From Clostridia bacterium (GTDB lineage: Bacteria; Bacillota; Clostridia; UBA1212): a DNA stretch of 64,000 bases. Of this stretch, positions 43,189-51,489 are shown one piece after another. The stretch lies in the NCBI GenBank assembly GCA_017444825.1, contig JAFSVU010000014.1, forward strand, positions 30,584 through 94,583, in the 5' to 3' direction. The position numbers and the translations under genes are program-made. The notes beneath the pieces are model-generated. The model saw nothing but the letters and a program-made list of their open reading frames with translations, had not been told where the DNA came from and searched no databases. Every line of letters begins with the position of its first letter. Positions within the stretch are counted from its first letter, which is position 1.

Positions 43189-43330
43189 GAGGGGTGCCGC
43201 ACAAAGTAATAGTTAAAGGGAGTGCCGCTCAAGTAATAAGTAAAAGGTAAGGAGTAAAAGGTGCGCTGCGCGGGAGTGCCGCACAAGTAATAAGTAACAG
43301 GTAAAAAGTAAGAAGTTTTAGGTAAAAAAC
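43181..43330 (+). repeat. dispersed GTAAYAR heptamer/GC-block repeat, locus 4 (plus orientation)
   Basis: This is the only copy on the plus strand, and it follows a plus-strand gene. It reads ATAAGTAAGAGGGGTGCCGC, then AAAGTAATAGTTAAAGGGAG, a second GC block, heptamers AGTAATA-AGTAAAA-GGTAAGG, a third block with GCGCTGCGCGGGAGTGCCGC, and a closing array. The stop codon of the ECF gene is the first TAA of the element. Confidence 0.9.
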
Positions 43331-43363
43331 AACGAGAATATCGATATTCGGGAGGAATGAATA

Positions 43364-44026
43364 ATGAAACAATGTCATATTTGCGGAACGGCAAACTCGA
43401 ACAATGCGAGCTTCTGTGCCAGCTGCGGATCTGCCCTTGGCGGTGACAGCTACGAGAGCGTGACTTATCCTGCCTACAGCGGCAACAGCACATTGACGTC
43501 CGAAGAAAGGGAAGTCATCGAAGGAATGAAGAGAAATTTCCGCAGGGAAAAGAAGAGCTTCAAGATCATATCGATCATCGGTATCGTATGCCTGAGCATT
43601 TATGCGTGCTTCGTCCTTTTATTCGCTGTTTTGTTTATACTGGCGGGCAATTTGGGTACCTGGTCCACCTCCTCTTCGCTGAATCTCGCCAATCTCTCAT
43701 CCGTTGATCCAGGCACGGCAGGGACGTATGTTGTCTCACTTGCTATGATCATCTACTGCATCGTTTATCTGGTGATGCTTCTTCCGGGCTTCATCGTCGG
43801 CCTTGTTGCTGCGAAAAAGATCGACTATTACCTCACCACCATTGACAATGACATCGAGCCCTCAAGGAAAAGAGCGACTGCTGTCGGAATGATCGTTTTC
43901 TCGGCTATATTCAACAACATCGCAATGATATTCGTCATTCTGAATTTCGTATACGCCAGGAGAAACGCCAAGGTGATCGAGAGCATCATCAACAAGCAGC
44001 ATCTGCAGAATCCCCATTTAGGCTGA
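43364..44026 (+). CDS. zinc-ribbon membrane protein
   Basis: The 220-aa protein starts with a zinc ribbon (CHICGTANSNNASFCASCG, residues 4-22), has a basic segment (MKRNFRREKKSFK) and then three or four membrane helices (SIIGIVCLSIYACFVLLFAV, MIIYCIVYLVMLLPGFIVGLV and AIFNNIAMIFVILNFVYA). N-terminal double-Cys ribbons on membrane proteins are common in Clostridia and are of unknown function. A separate start and terminator suggest it can be expressed alone. The start follows GGGAGGAATGATA. Confidence 0.65.
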   Translation: MKQCHICGTANSNNASFCASCGSALGGDSYESVTYPAYSGNSTLTSEEREVIEGMKRNFRREKKSFKIISIIGIVCLSIYACFVLLFAVLFILAGNLGTWSTSSSLNLANLSSVDPGTAGTYVVSLAMIIYCIVYLVMLLPGFIVGLVAAKKIDYYLTTIDNDIEPSRKRATAVGMIVFSAIFNNIAMIFVILNFVYARRNAKVIESIINKQHLQNPHLG

Positions 44027-44075
44027 CGCCAATCGGAACCTGCGGCAGTTAAAAAACAATCAGTAAGCGATAATC

Positions 44076-44112
44076 AAAGAGCCCGCTGAGAATTATCTGC
44101 GAGCTCTTTTTT
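44076..44112 (+). terminator. rho-independent terminator
   Basis: AAAGAGC-CCGC pairs with GCG-AGCTCTTT around a short A/T-rich loop and runs into six Ts. It ends the zinc-ribbon membrane protein transcript and separates it from the convergent radA region. Confidence 0.85.
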
Positions 44113-44130
44113 CGTGCCGTCTGCACCTGA

Positions 44131-44312
44131 TCTTCACTTGGCACCTATTAACTTTTACTTATTACCTTGGGCGGCACTCCCTTGAACTATTACTTATTAC
44201 CTGGGCGGCACTCCCTTTTGCATTTACTTATTACTTAGGGCGGCACCCCTCAAACTATTACTTCTTACCTGTTACTTATTACTTTGGGCGGCACACCCTT
44301 AAACTATTACTT
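44131..44312 (-). repeat. dispersed GTAAYAR heptamer/GC-block repeat, locus 5
   Basis: Four GC blocks and intervening heptamers follow radA on its own strand. The radA stop (AAAAAGTAA) is the first heptamer. The far end holds GGTGCCAAGTGAAGATC, which resembles a CCAAGTGA segment beside locus 2, so the element may have a distal conserved end. The 280-base region 44027-44306 otherwise holds only the plus-strand terminator. Confidence 0.9.
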
Positions 44313-45716
44313 TTTCAGTTCCCTAATGTTCCCTATGTAATGTATCTCCGAAGGAAACTCCTTCTTCAGCTCGTTCCTCTCGATCGCGGCCACCGCCTGC
44401 TTGTTTGAAAGGGGCATGTAGCACTTCTTGAAGCCGAGGCGCAGTATCTCGCCAAGACGTTTATCCGCGTGTGTGACTGCCCTTACTTCACCGGTAAGAC
44501 CTATTTCACCGAAAAATACGCAGTCCGAAGGAACCGGCGCGCCGGTCACAGAGGAGATTATCGCGGCAATGACAGCCAGGTCCGCGGCAGGCTCCTCTAT
44601 TTTGATGCCGCCGACCACATTGACGTATGCGTCGCAGTTGACGATGCTGAGACCCAGACGTTTCTCAAGCACGGCAATGAGCATGGAAAGGCGGTTGTAG
44701 TCAACGCCGGTACTCATTCTGCGGGCGTTGCCCGGATTTGCTCCGCTTATAAGGGCCTGGACTTCCACCAACATCGGTCTCGTGCCCTCAAGCACGCAGG
44801 CCACGGCTGATCCGGGAGCATTGACGGGTCTGCCCTCCAGGAAAGCGCCCGATGGATTAGGCACTTCCTTAAGCCCGGTGCCGGTCATCTCAAAGACGCC
44901 TATCTCATTGGTTGATCCGAAACGGTTCTTGACGCACCTCATGATGCGGTAGAACATCTGGCGCTCGCCTTCAAAATAGAGGACTGTATCCACCATATGC
45001 TCGAGGATCCTCGGCCCTGCTATGGAGCCGTCCTTGGTTACGTGGCCAACAACGAGAGTCGTAATGCCCCGCTGTTTCGAGATCTTCATAAGCGACGCGG
45101 TTACCTCCCGGACCTGGGATACCGAACCTGCCGTACCGGGCACGTTTTCGTCACACATCGTCTGAATAGAGTCCACGATCAGTATGTCGGGCTCGATGGT
45201 CTTCATCTGTTCGTAGACCTTCGACATGCTTGTTTCGGCAAGAACGTAAAGGTTTTCAGCCTCAACGGAGAGCCTGTCGGCCCGAAGCTTGATCTGTTCT
45301 CCGGACTCTTCGCCGGAAACGTAGAGCACCTTGTATTGTTTTCCGAGTGTGCCGGAAAGCATGAGCATCAGTGTAGACTTGCCAATGCCGGGATCGCCGG
45401 ACACAAGCACGATAGAGCCCCTGACAAGGCCTCCTCCGAGGACCCGGTCCAGCTCCTTGATGCCCGTCATGAAGCGCTCCTTGCCGGTGGCCTCAGCATT
45501 CTTCAGAAGTATCGCCTCGCCTCCGCCATCGTCTGCAAAGCCTGCAAGAGCCGCGGACGAAGGGGGTACCTTTTTGCCGGATGCCTTGGGACCTTCCACA
45601 GGCGCCTCAACAAAAGTGTTCCACTGTTTGCAGGCGGGGCACTGTCCCACCCAGCCGTTGTTAGACTCATAACCGCACTCTTTGCAAAAGTAGATTCCCT
45701 TTGAAATCCTGGCCAT
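44307..45716 (-). CDS. radA: DNA repair ATPase RadA (Sms)
   Basis: The 469-aa protein has the N-terminal zinc finger (CKECGYESNNGWVGQCPACK), Walker A GDPGIGKST at about residues 98-106, the RadA-specific KNRFG in VKNRFGSTNEIGVFEM at about 254-269, and a Lon-protease-like C-terminal domain. RadA is a hexameric helicase that extends D-loops in recombination. I use the ATG behind AAGGAGGATCTG; an in-frame GTG five codons earlier overlaps that site. It ends RELKK with its stop inside repeat locus 5. Confidence 0.96.
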   Translation of the reverse strand: MARISKGIYFCKECGYESNNGWVGQCPACKQWNTFVEAPVEGPKASGKKVPPSSAALAGFADDGGGEAILLKNAEATGKERFMTGIKELDRVLGGGLVRGSIVLVSGDPGIGKSTLMLMLSGTLGKQYKVLYVSGEESGEQIKLRADRLSVEAENLYVLAETSMSKVYEQMKTIEPDILIVDSIQTMCDENVPGTAGSVSQVREVTASLMKISKQRGITTLVVGHVTKDGSIAGPRILEHMVDTVLYFEGERQMFYRIMRCVKNRFGSTNEIGVFEMTGTGLKEVPNPSGAFLEGRPVNAPGSAVACVLEGTRPMLVEVQALISGANPGNARRMSTGVDYNRLSMLIAVLEKRLGLSIVNCDAYVNVVGGIKIEEPAADLAVIAAIISSVTGAPVPSDCVFFGEIGLTGEVRAVTHADKRLGEILRLGFKKCYMPLSNKQAVAAIERNELKKEFPSEIHYIGNIRELKK

Positions 45717-45734
45717 CAGATCCTCCTTCACCCG

Positions 45735-45867
45735 TCACTTTTTACCTATAATTGCCGGCTTTTTACCTATTCCCCATTACCTATTACTTCTTACCTATTA
45801 CTTCTTACTTATTACTTAGTCCGGCACCCCTTGAACTATTACTTATTACTTGGGCGGCACCCCTCTT
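45735..45867 (-). repeat. dispersed GTAAYAR heptamer/GC-block repeat, locus 6
   Basis: The element lies between the OMP-decarboxylase-like gene and radA. The last 20 codons of the upstream gene are within it: two GC blocks and two heptamer arrays are translated before an AATAAGTAA stop. On the radA side it decays into TACCTAT-like remnants (minus strand GTAAAAA, GTAATAG). Confidence 0.9.
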
Positions 45868-46740
45868 AGCTTCAACCTTCCCCACTATCTCTCTGAACAG
45901 CCCCGCTGCGTCGTCAACGTTAAATCTTCCGTTGATCTGGCCCAGCGTCTCAGCGATATCCCGGTCGGTCACCGCGATAAACTCGCCCTCACCCTCGCCC
46001 GGGTAGAAAAACGCATAGGTCCTGTCATCCTCAATGTCGGCAACGGTGGCCTTGACGAGTGCAAGCCCCCATCTGTCAAGACTTCTCATAGAAGGGCCGC
46101 TTTCCGATGGTACGGTGACAAAGCCCAGCACACTGTAGCCGAATTCTCCCACGTAAAGCTCACCGAAGGCGCCCGCATCGTCTGCGGCAGCCTCGCACAG
46201 CTTCATGCCGGAGTCCAGCTTGACCTCTTCAATGCTGTCGGGGTCATTGGTTTTTTTGTCCTTGGCGCATATAAATATCGCCGCGTCGTCCTCCCGGCAG
46301 AACCTGGCCAGCGCTTTTATATCCTCCGCGGCGCAGTAAGGCGAAATCGTAACCGCATCCGCGTATATCGAGAGTCCCGAGGTGTCGGTGTCGGCGTCAA
46401 AGAAGGACCTGCACATGTTCACAACGCCCTCCCCGCCGAAGCAGCCGTCGATTATGACGTAGTAGCCAAGGTCCACCGCCATCTTGGATGAGAAGGAAAG
46501 AGCCAGCAGCCCCTGTATGCCGTAGAGAGCAAAGGCCGAATAGTCGAACATGACCGCAGCCGTGTCTTTTTTAAGTGTCGTCAGGCACTTGGCGCAGTAG
46601 TCTGCAAGAGGAGACGTGCTGCCCTTGAAGGATGCTTTTGAGCTCTCGCTCAGCATGGAAAGGGTCGGTGAAAACCTGTAAATCACCCTGCTGCCGGTGT
46701 CCTGTGCAAGCTTTATAAGTGTATCTGTAGAACTGTCCAT
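45805..46740 (-). CDS. OMP-decarboxylase-like TIM-barrel protein lacking catalytic residues
   Basis: The 311-aa protein resembles type 2 orotidine-5'-phosphate decarboxylase: MFDYSAFALYGIQGLLAL (residues 64-81; cf. the family's AFYEAYGLEGL), YYVIIDGCFGGEG (93-105; cf. VIGDVKRGDIG) and YADAVTISPYCAAEDIKAL (126-144; cf. DFVTLNPYMGFDSI). A late GFVTVPSESG may match the phosphate loop region. The catalytic K-x-x-D set is gone: the Lys is Cys100 and the Asp Gly103. It is thus not a working PyrF, and may be a paralogue with a new role. Its end (RGAAQVISNSSRGAGLSNK) is encoded by repeat locus 6. It lies between mutS2 and radA, on the same strand. The match is by eye. Confidence 0.55.
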   Translation of the reverse strand: MDSSTDTLIKLAQDTGSRVIYRFSPTLSMLSESSKASFKGSTSPLADYCAKCLTTLKKDTAAVMFDYSAFALYGIQGLLALSFSSKMAVDLGYYVIIDGCFGGEGVVNMCRSFFDADTDTSGLSIYADAVTISPYCAAEDIKALARFCREDDAAIFICAKDKKTNDPDSIEEVKLDSGMKLCEAAADDAGAFGELYVGEFGYSVLGFVTVPSESGPSMRSLDRWGLALVKATVADIEDDRTYAFFYPGEGEGEFIAVTDRDIAETLGQINGRFNVDDAAGLFREIVGKVEAKRGAAQVISNSSRGAGLSNK

Positions 46741-46775
46741 GGTACTCCTTTGGTTAGTGTGTAGTTTCCGTGATT

Positions 46776-49181
46776 TCAGACCTTGAGCTTTGCGATAGTG
46801 ACGCCAAAGTCCCCCTCGCCGAACTCGCCGACTCTGAACTCCTTGACCCTTTTATCACGCTTCAGCATGTTGTGGATCTCTTTTCTGAGAACGCCTGTGC
46901 CCTTGCCGTGGATTATGGTGACGTTTTCAAGCCTTGCGCTTATCGCATCGTCGATATAGCGGTCCGTCATCTTGACCGCCTCTTCCGCGGTAAGTCCCCG
47001 AAGGTCGATCTCGGGCCTTATGTTCAGGGCCTTGTCAACGAGGGAGCGGTTCGATACGTTTTTGTTTGGCTTTGATACCTCTTTTTCGTCCGGCATGGCG
47101 CCCGCGATCTTGAGGTCTGAGACATGAAGATACATCTTCATGATGCCCGCCTGCACGAACACGTTGCCGGCCTTGTCCTGGGGCTTCAGGACCGATACCT
47201 TGCCGTCAATACTGGTGCTGTAAAGGGTCTGGCCCGGAAGAAGGGGCGTGTTCATATCCACCTGCTCTCCCTCCACGGGCTTCCGCGCAGTCTTTTGCTT
47301 CTCGCTGTCGGCCTCGTTGCTCATCTTCCCCAGTTCTCTTCCGAGGGCCTCCGCTTCTCTCAGCTTCGCTCTCCCTTCCTCAGACTCCCGAAGAAGCTGT
47401 CTCAGCTCCACAAGCATCCTGTCTGACTCTTTCTTTGCGGCTGCCACAAGCTCCGCGGCTTCCTCCCTTGCTTTTTTCACCATTTCCGCCTTCTTTTCGG
47501 CGAAAAGTTCTTTTTCCTTTCCCAGCTCTTCGTTAAGCCTCGCAGCCTCGTCCTCCAGCTCCTTGACTCGCCGTTCGCTTTTTTCGATCTCGCCCCTGCG
47601 CCTTTCAATGTCGCTCAGCATGTCCTCGAACCGCACGTCTTCGCTTGACAGGAACTCCCCTGCTCTGGTGACGACCGCATTGTCGAGGCCCAGCTTCTTT
47701 GATATCGCAAAAGCATTGCTTTTACCGGGCACGCCGATCATAAGCCTGTAGGTGGGACTCAGCGTCTCAACGTCAAACTCGCAGCAGGCGTTTTCAAACC
47801 CCTCTGTACTTGCGGTAAAGGCCTTAAGCTCACTGTAGTGGGTGGTGGCAAGGGTGGTGGCTCCGACCTGGTATAGGCTCTCAAGAATAGCCATCGCAAG
47901 AGCTGCTCCCTCCGTCGGATCGGTCCCGGCGCCAAGCTCGTCCAGCAGCACAAGTGTACTGTCATCGGCTCCCTTCATGATCTTCACGATATTGCTCATG
48001 TGGGCCGAAAAAGTACTGAGACTCTGGGCAATGCTCTGCTCATCGCCAATGTCGGCAAAAACGTTCTCAAACACCGCCAGCTCCGACTTTGATTCGCAAG
48101 GCACGAGAAGGCCCGCCTGGCACATAAGGGTGAACAGACCCACCGTCTTTAACGTCACCGTCTTTCCTCCGGTGTTTGGTCCCGTTATGACCAGGGTCTT
48201 GAAGTTTTCGCCTATATGTACGGAAATGGGAACCACCTTCCGGGGGTCTATCAGCGGATGTCTGCCCTTTATGATCTTTATCCTGCACTCATTGTTGATC
48301 TGAGGCTTGTGGGCCTTCATGGAGAGGCCGAGGGACGCCTTGGCGAATGCAAAATCGATCTCCGCAAGGAGCTTTACGTCCTTTATAATGACGTCGGCCT
48401 TTTCGGCGCAGAGAGCGCCAAGCAGCAATGTGATCCTCTCGATCTCCTGCTTTTCCTTGACCCTCAGTTCTCTAATTTTGTTGTTTGAATCGACGACCGA
48501 CGCAGGTTCGATGAACAGTGTCTGTCCGCTGCCCGACATGTCGTGAACTATGCCCGGAAACTCGCCCCGGAATTCCGCCTTGACCGGTATGCAGTACCTG
48601 TCGCCGCGCATGGTGATGACCTCGTCCCTGATGGTTTTTGAATATTTCTGGGAATGGATGAAGTCGTTCAGCTTGTCTCTGATGGACGCCTGCTCGCGGG
48701 CGATCTTTCTTCTTATGTCGAAAAGGGTCGGGCTTGCCTCATCGGCCATCTCATCTTCCGAAATGATGCACCGGTATATCTCCGATTCGAGGCGGTAGTC
48801 CTCCTCCAGCAGCGCAATTTTGGCCAGGATCAGGTTCGTCTCTTCCCCTTCCCCGCCCTCACGGCAATGGTTGACCGTGCGTCTCGCAGCTTTCAAAACA
48901 CCCGCGATCGAAAGAAGCTCCTGGAACGAAAGCATGCTTCCGCCCCCTGCTCTCTTGACCGAAGGAACCACGTCCGTGAGTCCCCCAAGAGGCGGCCTGC
49001 CTTTTCTCATAATGACAGCCACCGCATCGTCGGTCTCCCTGAGCTTTTCCGACACGACCTCGAAGTCGTTATACGGTTCCAGCTCCCTGCAAAGTTTTCC
49101 GGAAAGCTCCGATGAAGTCAGCCCGAGAAGGCGCTCCTTTATGACGTTGAATTCAAGAGTGTTTAAAAGCTTTTGATCCAT
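46776..49181 (-). CDS. mutS2: MutS2 family ATPase/endonuclease
   Basis: The 801-aa protein has the MutS2 lever and clamp regions, Walker A GPNTGGKTVTLKT at about residues 335-347, Walker B TLVLLDELGAGTDP at about 412-425, a long coiled coil (about 510-640) and a C-terminal Smr nuclease domain (IDLRGLTAEEAVKMTD, IIHGKGTGVLR). MutS2 suppresses homologous recombination and also acts on collided ribosomes in Firmicutes. The start ATG is in TAACCAATG and has no recognisable Shine-Dalgarno; pfkA stops 13 bases before it, so translation may rely on coupling. Confidence 0.95.
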   Translation of the reverse strand: MDQKLLNTLEFNVIKERLLGLTSSELSGKLCRELEPYNDFEVVSEKLRETDDAVAVIMRKGRPPLGGLTDVVPSVKRAGGGSMLSFQELLSIAGVLKAARRTVNHCREGGEGEETNLILAKIALLEEDYRLESEIYRCIISEDEMADEASPTLFDIRRKIAREQASIRDKLNDFIHSQKYSKTIRDEVITMRGDRYCIPVKAEFRGEFPGIVHDMSGSGQTLFIEPASVVDSNNKIRELRVKEKQEIERITLLLGALCAEKADVIIKDVKLLAEIDFAFAKASLGLSMKAHKPQINNECRIKIIKGRHPLIDPRKVVPISVHIGENFKTLVITGPNTGGKTVTLKTVGLFTLMCQAGLLVPCESKSELAVFENVFADIGDEQSIAQSLSTFSAHMSNIVKIMKGADDSTLVLLDELGAGTDPTEGAALAMAILESLYQVGATTLATTHYSELKAFTASTEGFENACCEFDVETLSPTYRLMIGVPGKSNAFAISKKLGLDNAVVTRAGEFLSSEDVRFEDMLSDIERRRGEIEKSERRVKELEDEAARLNEELGKEKELFAEKKAEMVKKAREEAAELVAAAKKESDRMLVELRQLLRESEEGRAKLREAEALGRELGKMSNEADSEKQKTARKPVEGEQVDMNTPLLPGQTLYSTSIDGKVSVLKPQDKAGNVFVQAGIMKMYLHVSDLKIAGAMPDEKEVSKPNKNVSNRSLVDKALNIRPEIDLRGLTAEEAVKMTDRYIDDAISARLENVTIIHGKGTGVLRKEIHNMLKRDKRVKEFRVGEFGEGDFGVTIAKLKV

Positions 49182-49194
49182 TGGTTATTGTTTA

Positions 49195-50178
49195 TTATAC
49201 GTTCAGTATCTCGTTTGCGAGGAGCATGTCTTCGTCCAGATGCTTTGGCGTTTTGAGACCCTCCTCCATATCTACTGCAACGCACTTTTCTCCTTTAAAT
49301 GCGATAATTTTATTGATCTCACCATGCGTCAGGCACTGGACGGCTTTGACTCCCATAAGGCCTGCGACCACCCTGTCTTTAACAGTCGGTGAACCGCCCC
49401 TCTGGATGTGGCCGAGAATTGTGGCTGTGGTCTCGATACCCGTAATATCCTTGACTTTTGCCGCCAGCTCCATGGTGCCGCCAACGCCCTCCGCCACGAT
49501 GACCACGTAATGGTGCTTGCCTCTGTTCCTGCACTCGATGATCTTCTTCACAACGTCAGACTCAAGGCTGAAAGGCCTCTCGGGGATCAGGCAGACCTCG
49601 GCGCCGCCCGCTATGGCACAGTTCATTGCGATGTAACCCGCATTCCTTCCCATGACCTCCACAAAGCTGCAGCGCTCGTGGGATGAGGCAGTGTCCTTGA
49701 TCTTATCGATGGCGTCCCTCACGGTGTTCATGGCCGTGTCATAACCAATGGTATAGTCCGTGCAGCCGATGTCATTGTCGATGGTTCCGGGTATGCCGAT
49801 CACAGGCAGCCCCTCTTTGGATATCGCCAATGCGCCGTTAAACGAGCCGTCGCCGCCAATGACCACCAGCGCGTCAAGTCCGAACACTTCAGCCATTTTC
49901 TTTCCCTGGACAATGCCCTCATGGGATCTGAAGGTGTGGCACCTGGCCGTCTGGAGTATGGTTCCGCCCCTGTATATGATGTCGGAAACAGACCTGGCGT
50001 TCATCTCCTTCATGTCTCCGTCAAGAAGACCCCGGTAGCCCCGTCTGATCCCGTAAACCTCTATTCCGTAATATGTGCACGCACGCACAACGGCCCTTAT
50101 AGCCGCATTCATTCCCGGCGCATCTCCGCCGGATGTAAGCACGCCGATCCTCTTGATCTGTTTATTGATTTCAGCCAT
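49195..50178 (-). CDS. pfkA: ATP-dependent 6-phosphofructokinase
   Basis: The 327-aa protein has IGVLTSGGDAPGMNAAIRAVV at the N-terminus, VVIGGDGSFNGA (a Gly at the position that selects ATP over pyrophosphate), the catalytic GIPGTIDNDIGCTDYTIGYDTA and EVMGRNAGYIA, and HIQRGGSPTVKDR. It phosphorylates fructose-6-phosphate, the committed step of glycolysis, and is allosterically controlled as a tetramer. It heads the pfkA-mutS2-radA run. Its promoter has a palindrome at the start of transcription, suggesting repressor control. Confidence 0.97.
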   Translation of the reverse strand: MAEINKQIKRIGVLTSGGDAPGMNAAIRAVVRACTYYGIEVYGIRRGYRGLLDGDMKEMNARSVSDIIYRGGTILQTARCHTFRSHEGIVQGKKMAEVFGLDALVVIGGDGSFNGALAISKEGLPVIGIPGTIDNDIGCTDYTIGYDTAMNTVRDAIDKIKDTASSHERCSFVEVMGRNAGYIAMNCAIAGGAEVCLIPERPFSLESDVVKKIIECRNRGKHHYVVIVAEGVGGTMELAAKVKDITGIETTATILGHIQRGGSPTVKDRVVAGLMGVKAVQCLTHGEINKIIAFKGEKCVAVDMEEGLKTPKHLDEDMLLANEILNV

Positions 50179-50243
50179 AATTGTCCTTCTTTCCGGGGCT
50201 TCCCCCGCCTTGTACTAAACATGTTTCCGGGCCTTTGACCCGA

Positions 50244-50264
50244 CTGTTCCGAAATTTCGGACAG
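50244..50264. promoter_or_regulatory. palindromic operator candidate at the pfkA start of transcription
   Basis: TCCGAAATTTCGGA is a perfect 14-base palindrome (50248-50261), extended by CTG and CAG with one bulged T. It lies just downstream of the pfkA -10 box, covering roughly +2 to +22, where a bound repressor would block transcription. It could also form an RNA hairpin at the mRNA 5' end. Confidence 0.6.
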
Positions 50265-50272
50265 TATATCAA

Positions 50273-50301
50273 ATTATACCATTTCCTCGCAAAAATGTGT
50301 A
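50273..50301 (-). promoter_or_regulatory. pfkA: promoter of pfkA
   Basis: The minus strand reads TACACA, 17 bases, TATAAT, with an extended -10 (TGG directly before it, as at nrdD). A TATAAT on the plus strand at 50300-50305 overlaps the -35 and could serve the divergent GDSL gene, though its -35 is poor. Confidence 0.6.
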
Positions 50302-50376
50302 TAATCAAATTTTGCGTCTTTCAATCAACTCCTGTTTGTGATACCATTTGAGGGAATCTGATCAACGGAGGTTCTT

Positions 50377-50931
50377 ATGAAAAAAATTATATTGCTTGGA
50401 GATTCTATCAGACTTATGGGCTACGGAGCTTTTGTGCCGGAATGCCTTGGCGATGATTACAATGTCTGGCAGCCTGATGACAACTGCCGCTTCGCCTCCT
50501 ACCTGCAGCGCATGCTTTTTGACTACCGCGAGATCATTGAAGGTGCCGACGCCATTCATTTCAATGCCGGCCACTGGGACCTTTGCAGAATTAATTCCGA
50601 CGGCGAGACCTTCACACCCATCGACGTTTACAAACAGGAGATCGGGCGCATCGGAAAGCTTCTTCTGGAATTTACGCCGAACGTGATCTTCTCGTTCACC
50701 ACCCCTGTCCGCCCGGAGAACCCCTACAACACCAATGAAGACATCGAAGCCTTCAACAAGGCCGCAGCAGACGCTTTAAAGCCCCTGGGCATCAGGATCA
50801 ACGACCTTTACACACCACTGGCCAATGACATCTACGGCTATATCCTCGAGGACAACATCCACCTCAACGAAAAAGCGTCAAAGCTCTGCGCCTCCATCGT
50901 CGCGGACGCGATTAAGGACGTGCTGAAATAG
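50377..50931 (+). CDS. SGNH/GDSL-family hydrolase
   Basis: The 184-aa protein has IILLGDSIRLMGYG (Ser block, residues 4-17), FNAGHWDLCRI (a variant of the GxND Asn block with His-Trp-Asp), FSFTTPVRP and DNIHLNEKAS (the Asp-x-x-His block). It is about 30 residues shorter than the GDSL protein at 39.9 kb and only loosely similar. It has no signal peptide and stands alone. It is likely an esterase of unknown substrate. Confidence 0.8.
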   Translation: MKKIILLGDSIRLMGYGAFVPECLGDDYNVWQPDDNCRFASYLQRMLFDYREIIEGADAIHFNAGHWDLCRINSDGETFTPIDVYKQEIGRIGKLLLEFTPNVIFSFTTPVRPENPYNTNEDIEAFNKAAADALKPLGIRINDLYTPLANDIYGYILEDNIHLNEKASKLCASIVADAIKDVLK

Positions 50932-50967
50932 TACCTGCAGAGCGGGTTTTCCCCTGCTTTAAGCAAA

Positions 50968-51022
50968 AAACAAGCTGCTTCAAAAGACGTGCCGATGCAT
51001 CATCTTTCGAAGCAGCTTGTTT
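50968..51022. terminator. bidirectional rho-independent terminator
   Basis: A 14-bp perfect stem (AAACAAGCTGCTTC with its complement) continues inward for about eight more pairs with one mismatch around a 15-base loop. It lies between the convergent GDSL gene and the low-complexity lipoprotein gene, with T-rich flanks on both strands. Confidence 0.85.
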
Positions 51023-51064
51023 AGTTTTGACGGCTTCCCTTGAAGCCGCTTTTTTATGATCTCT

Positions 51065-51469
51065 TCAAATATCGATCTCCGGTAGGTCCACCCCGCCCTC
51101 GTCCGGGGTTGCGCCGGGTGTCACGTAGGGGGTCTCACCGTTTCCCGTGGCTCCCGCCGGAGTGCCGGAAGGTGTGGGGGTGGCTGAGCCCTGATCTCCT
51201 GTGGCGCTCTCAGAGGTCCCGGGTGTGTTCCCGCCGCTTGAAGAAGGATCTTCGGAGCTTCCCGGCCCCGGTGTGACCTCTGCGGCAGGCGAAAAAGAGT
51301 CTCCGTTTCCGGTGGTGCCGGATGGGTCCCCGGTGTCTCCCGGACCAGGCGTCCCCACGCTTCCGGGTTCCGGCGTTTCCGAAGGGTCTTTATCGTCCGT
51401 GCATCCGCAAAGCGTAACAAGAAGAAGCGCAAGAAGGACTGCGGCAATTATCCTGATATATTTCGTCAC
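51065..51469 (-). CDS. low-complexity lipoprotein
   Basis: The 134-aa protein has a lipoprotein signal peptide (IIAAVLLALLLVTLCGC, Cys22-23) and nothing after it but Pro/Gly/Ser/Thr/Glu-rich low-complexity sequence (ETPEPGSVGTPGPGDTGDP), ending VDLPEIDI. I recognise no domain. It could be a surface spacer, or the remains of a larger lipoprotein whose folded part was lost. The reading frame and signal peptide are convincing; the function is unknown. Confidence 0.6.
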   Translation of the reverse strand: MTKYIRIIAAVLLALLLVTLCGCTDDKDPSETPEPGSVGTPGPGDTGDPSGTTGNGDSFSPAAEVTPGPGSSEDPSSSGGNTPGTSESATGDQGSATPTPSGTPAGATGNGETPYVTPGATPDEGGVDLPEIDI

Positions 51470-51489
51470 CGTTCCGCCCTCCCTTTTTT

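Noticed and set aside
37055..44026. A polysaccharide-utilisation locus around the GH39-like and GDSL genes
   Set aside because: No transporter, sensor or further glycosidase is adjacent, and the next genes (phosphatase, coaX, ECF) have unrelated roles; only the two-gene pairing is supported.
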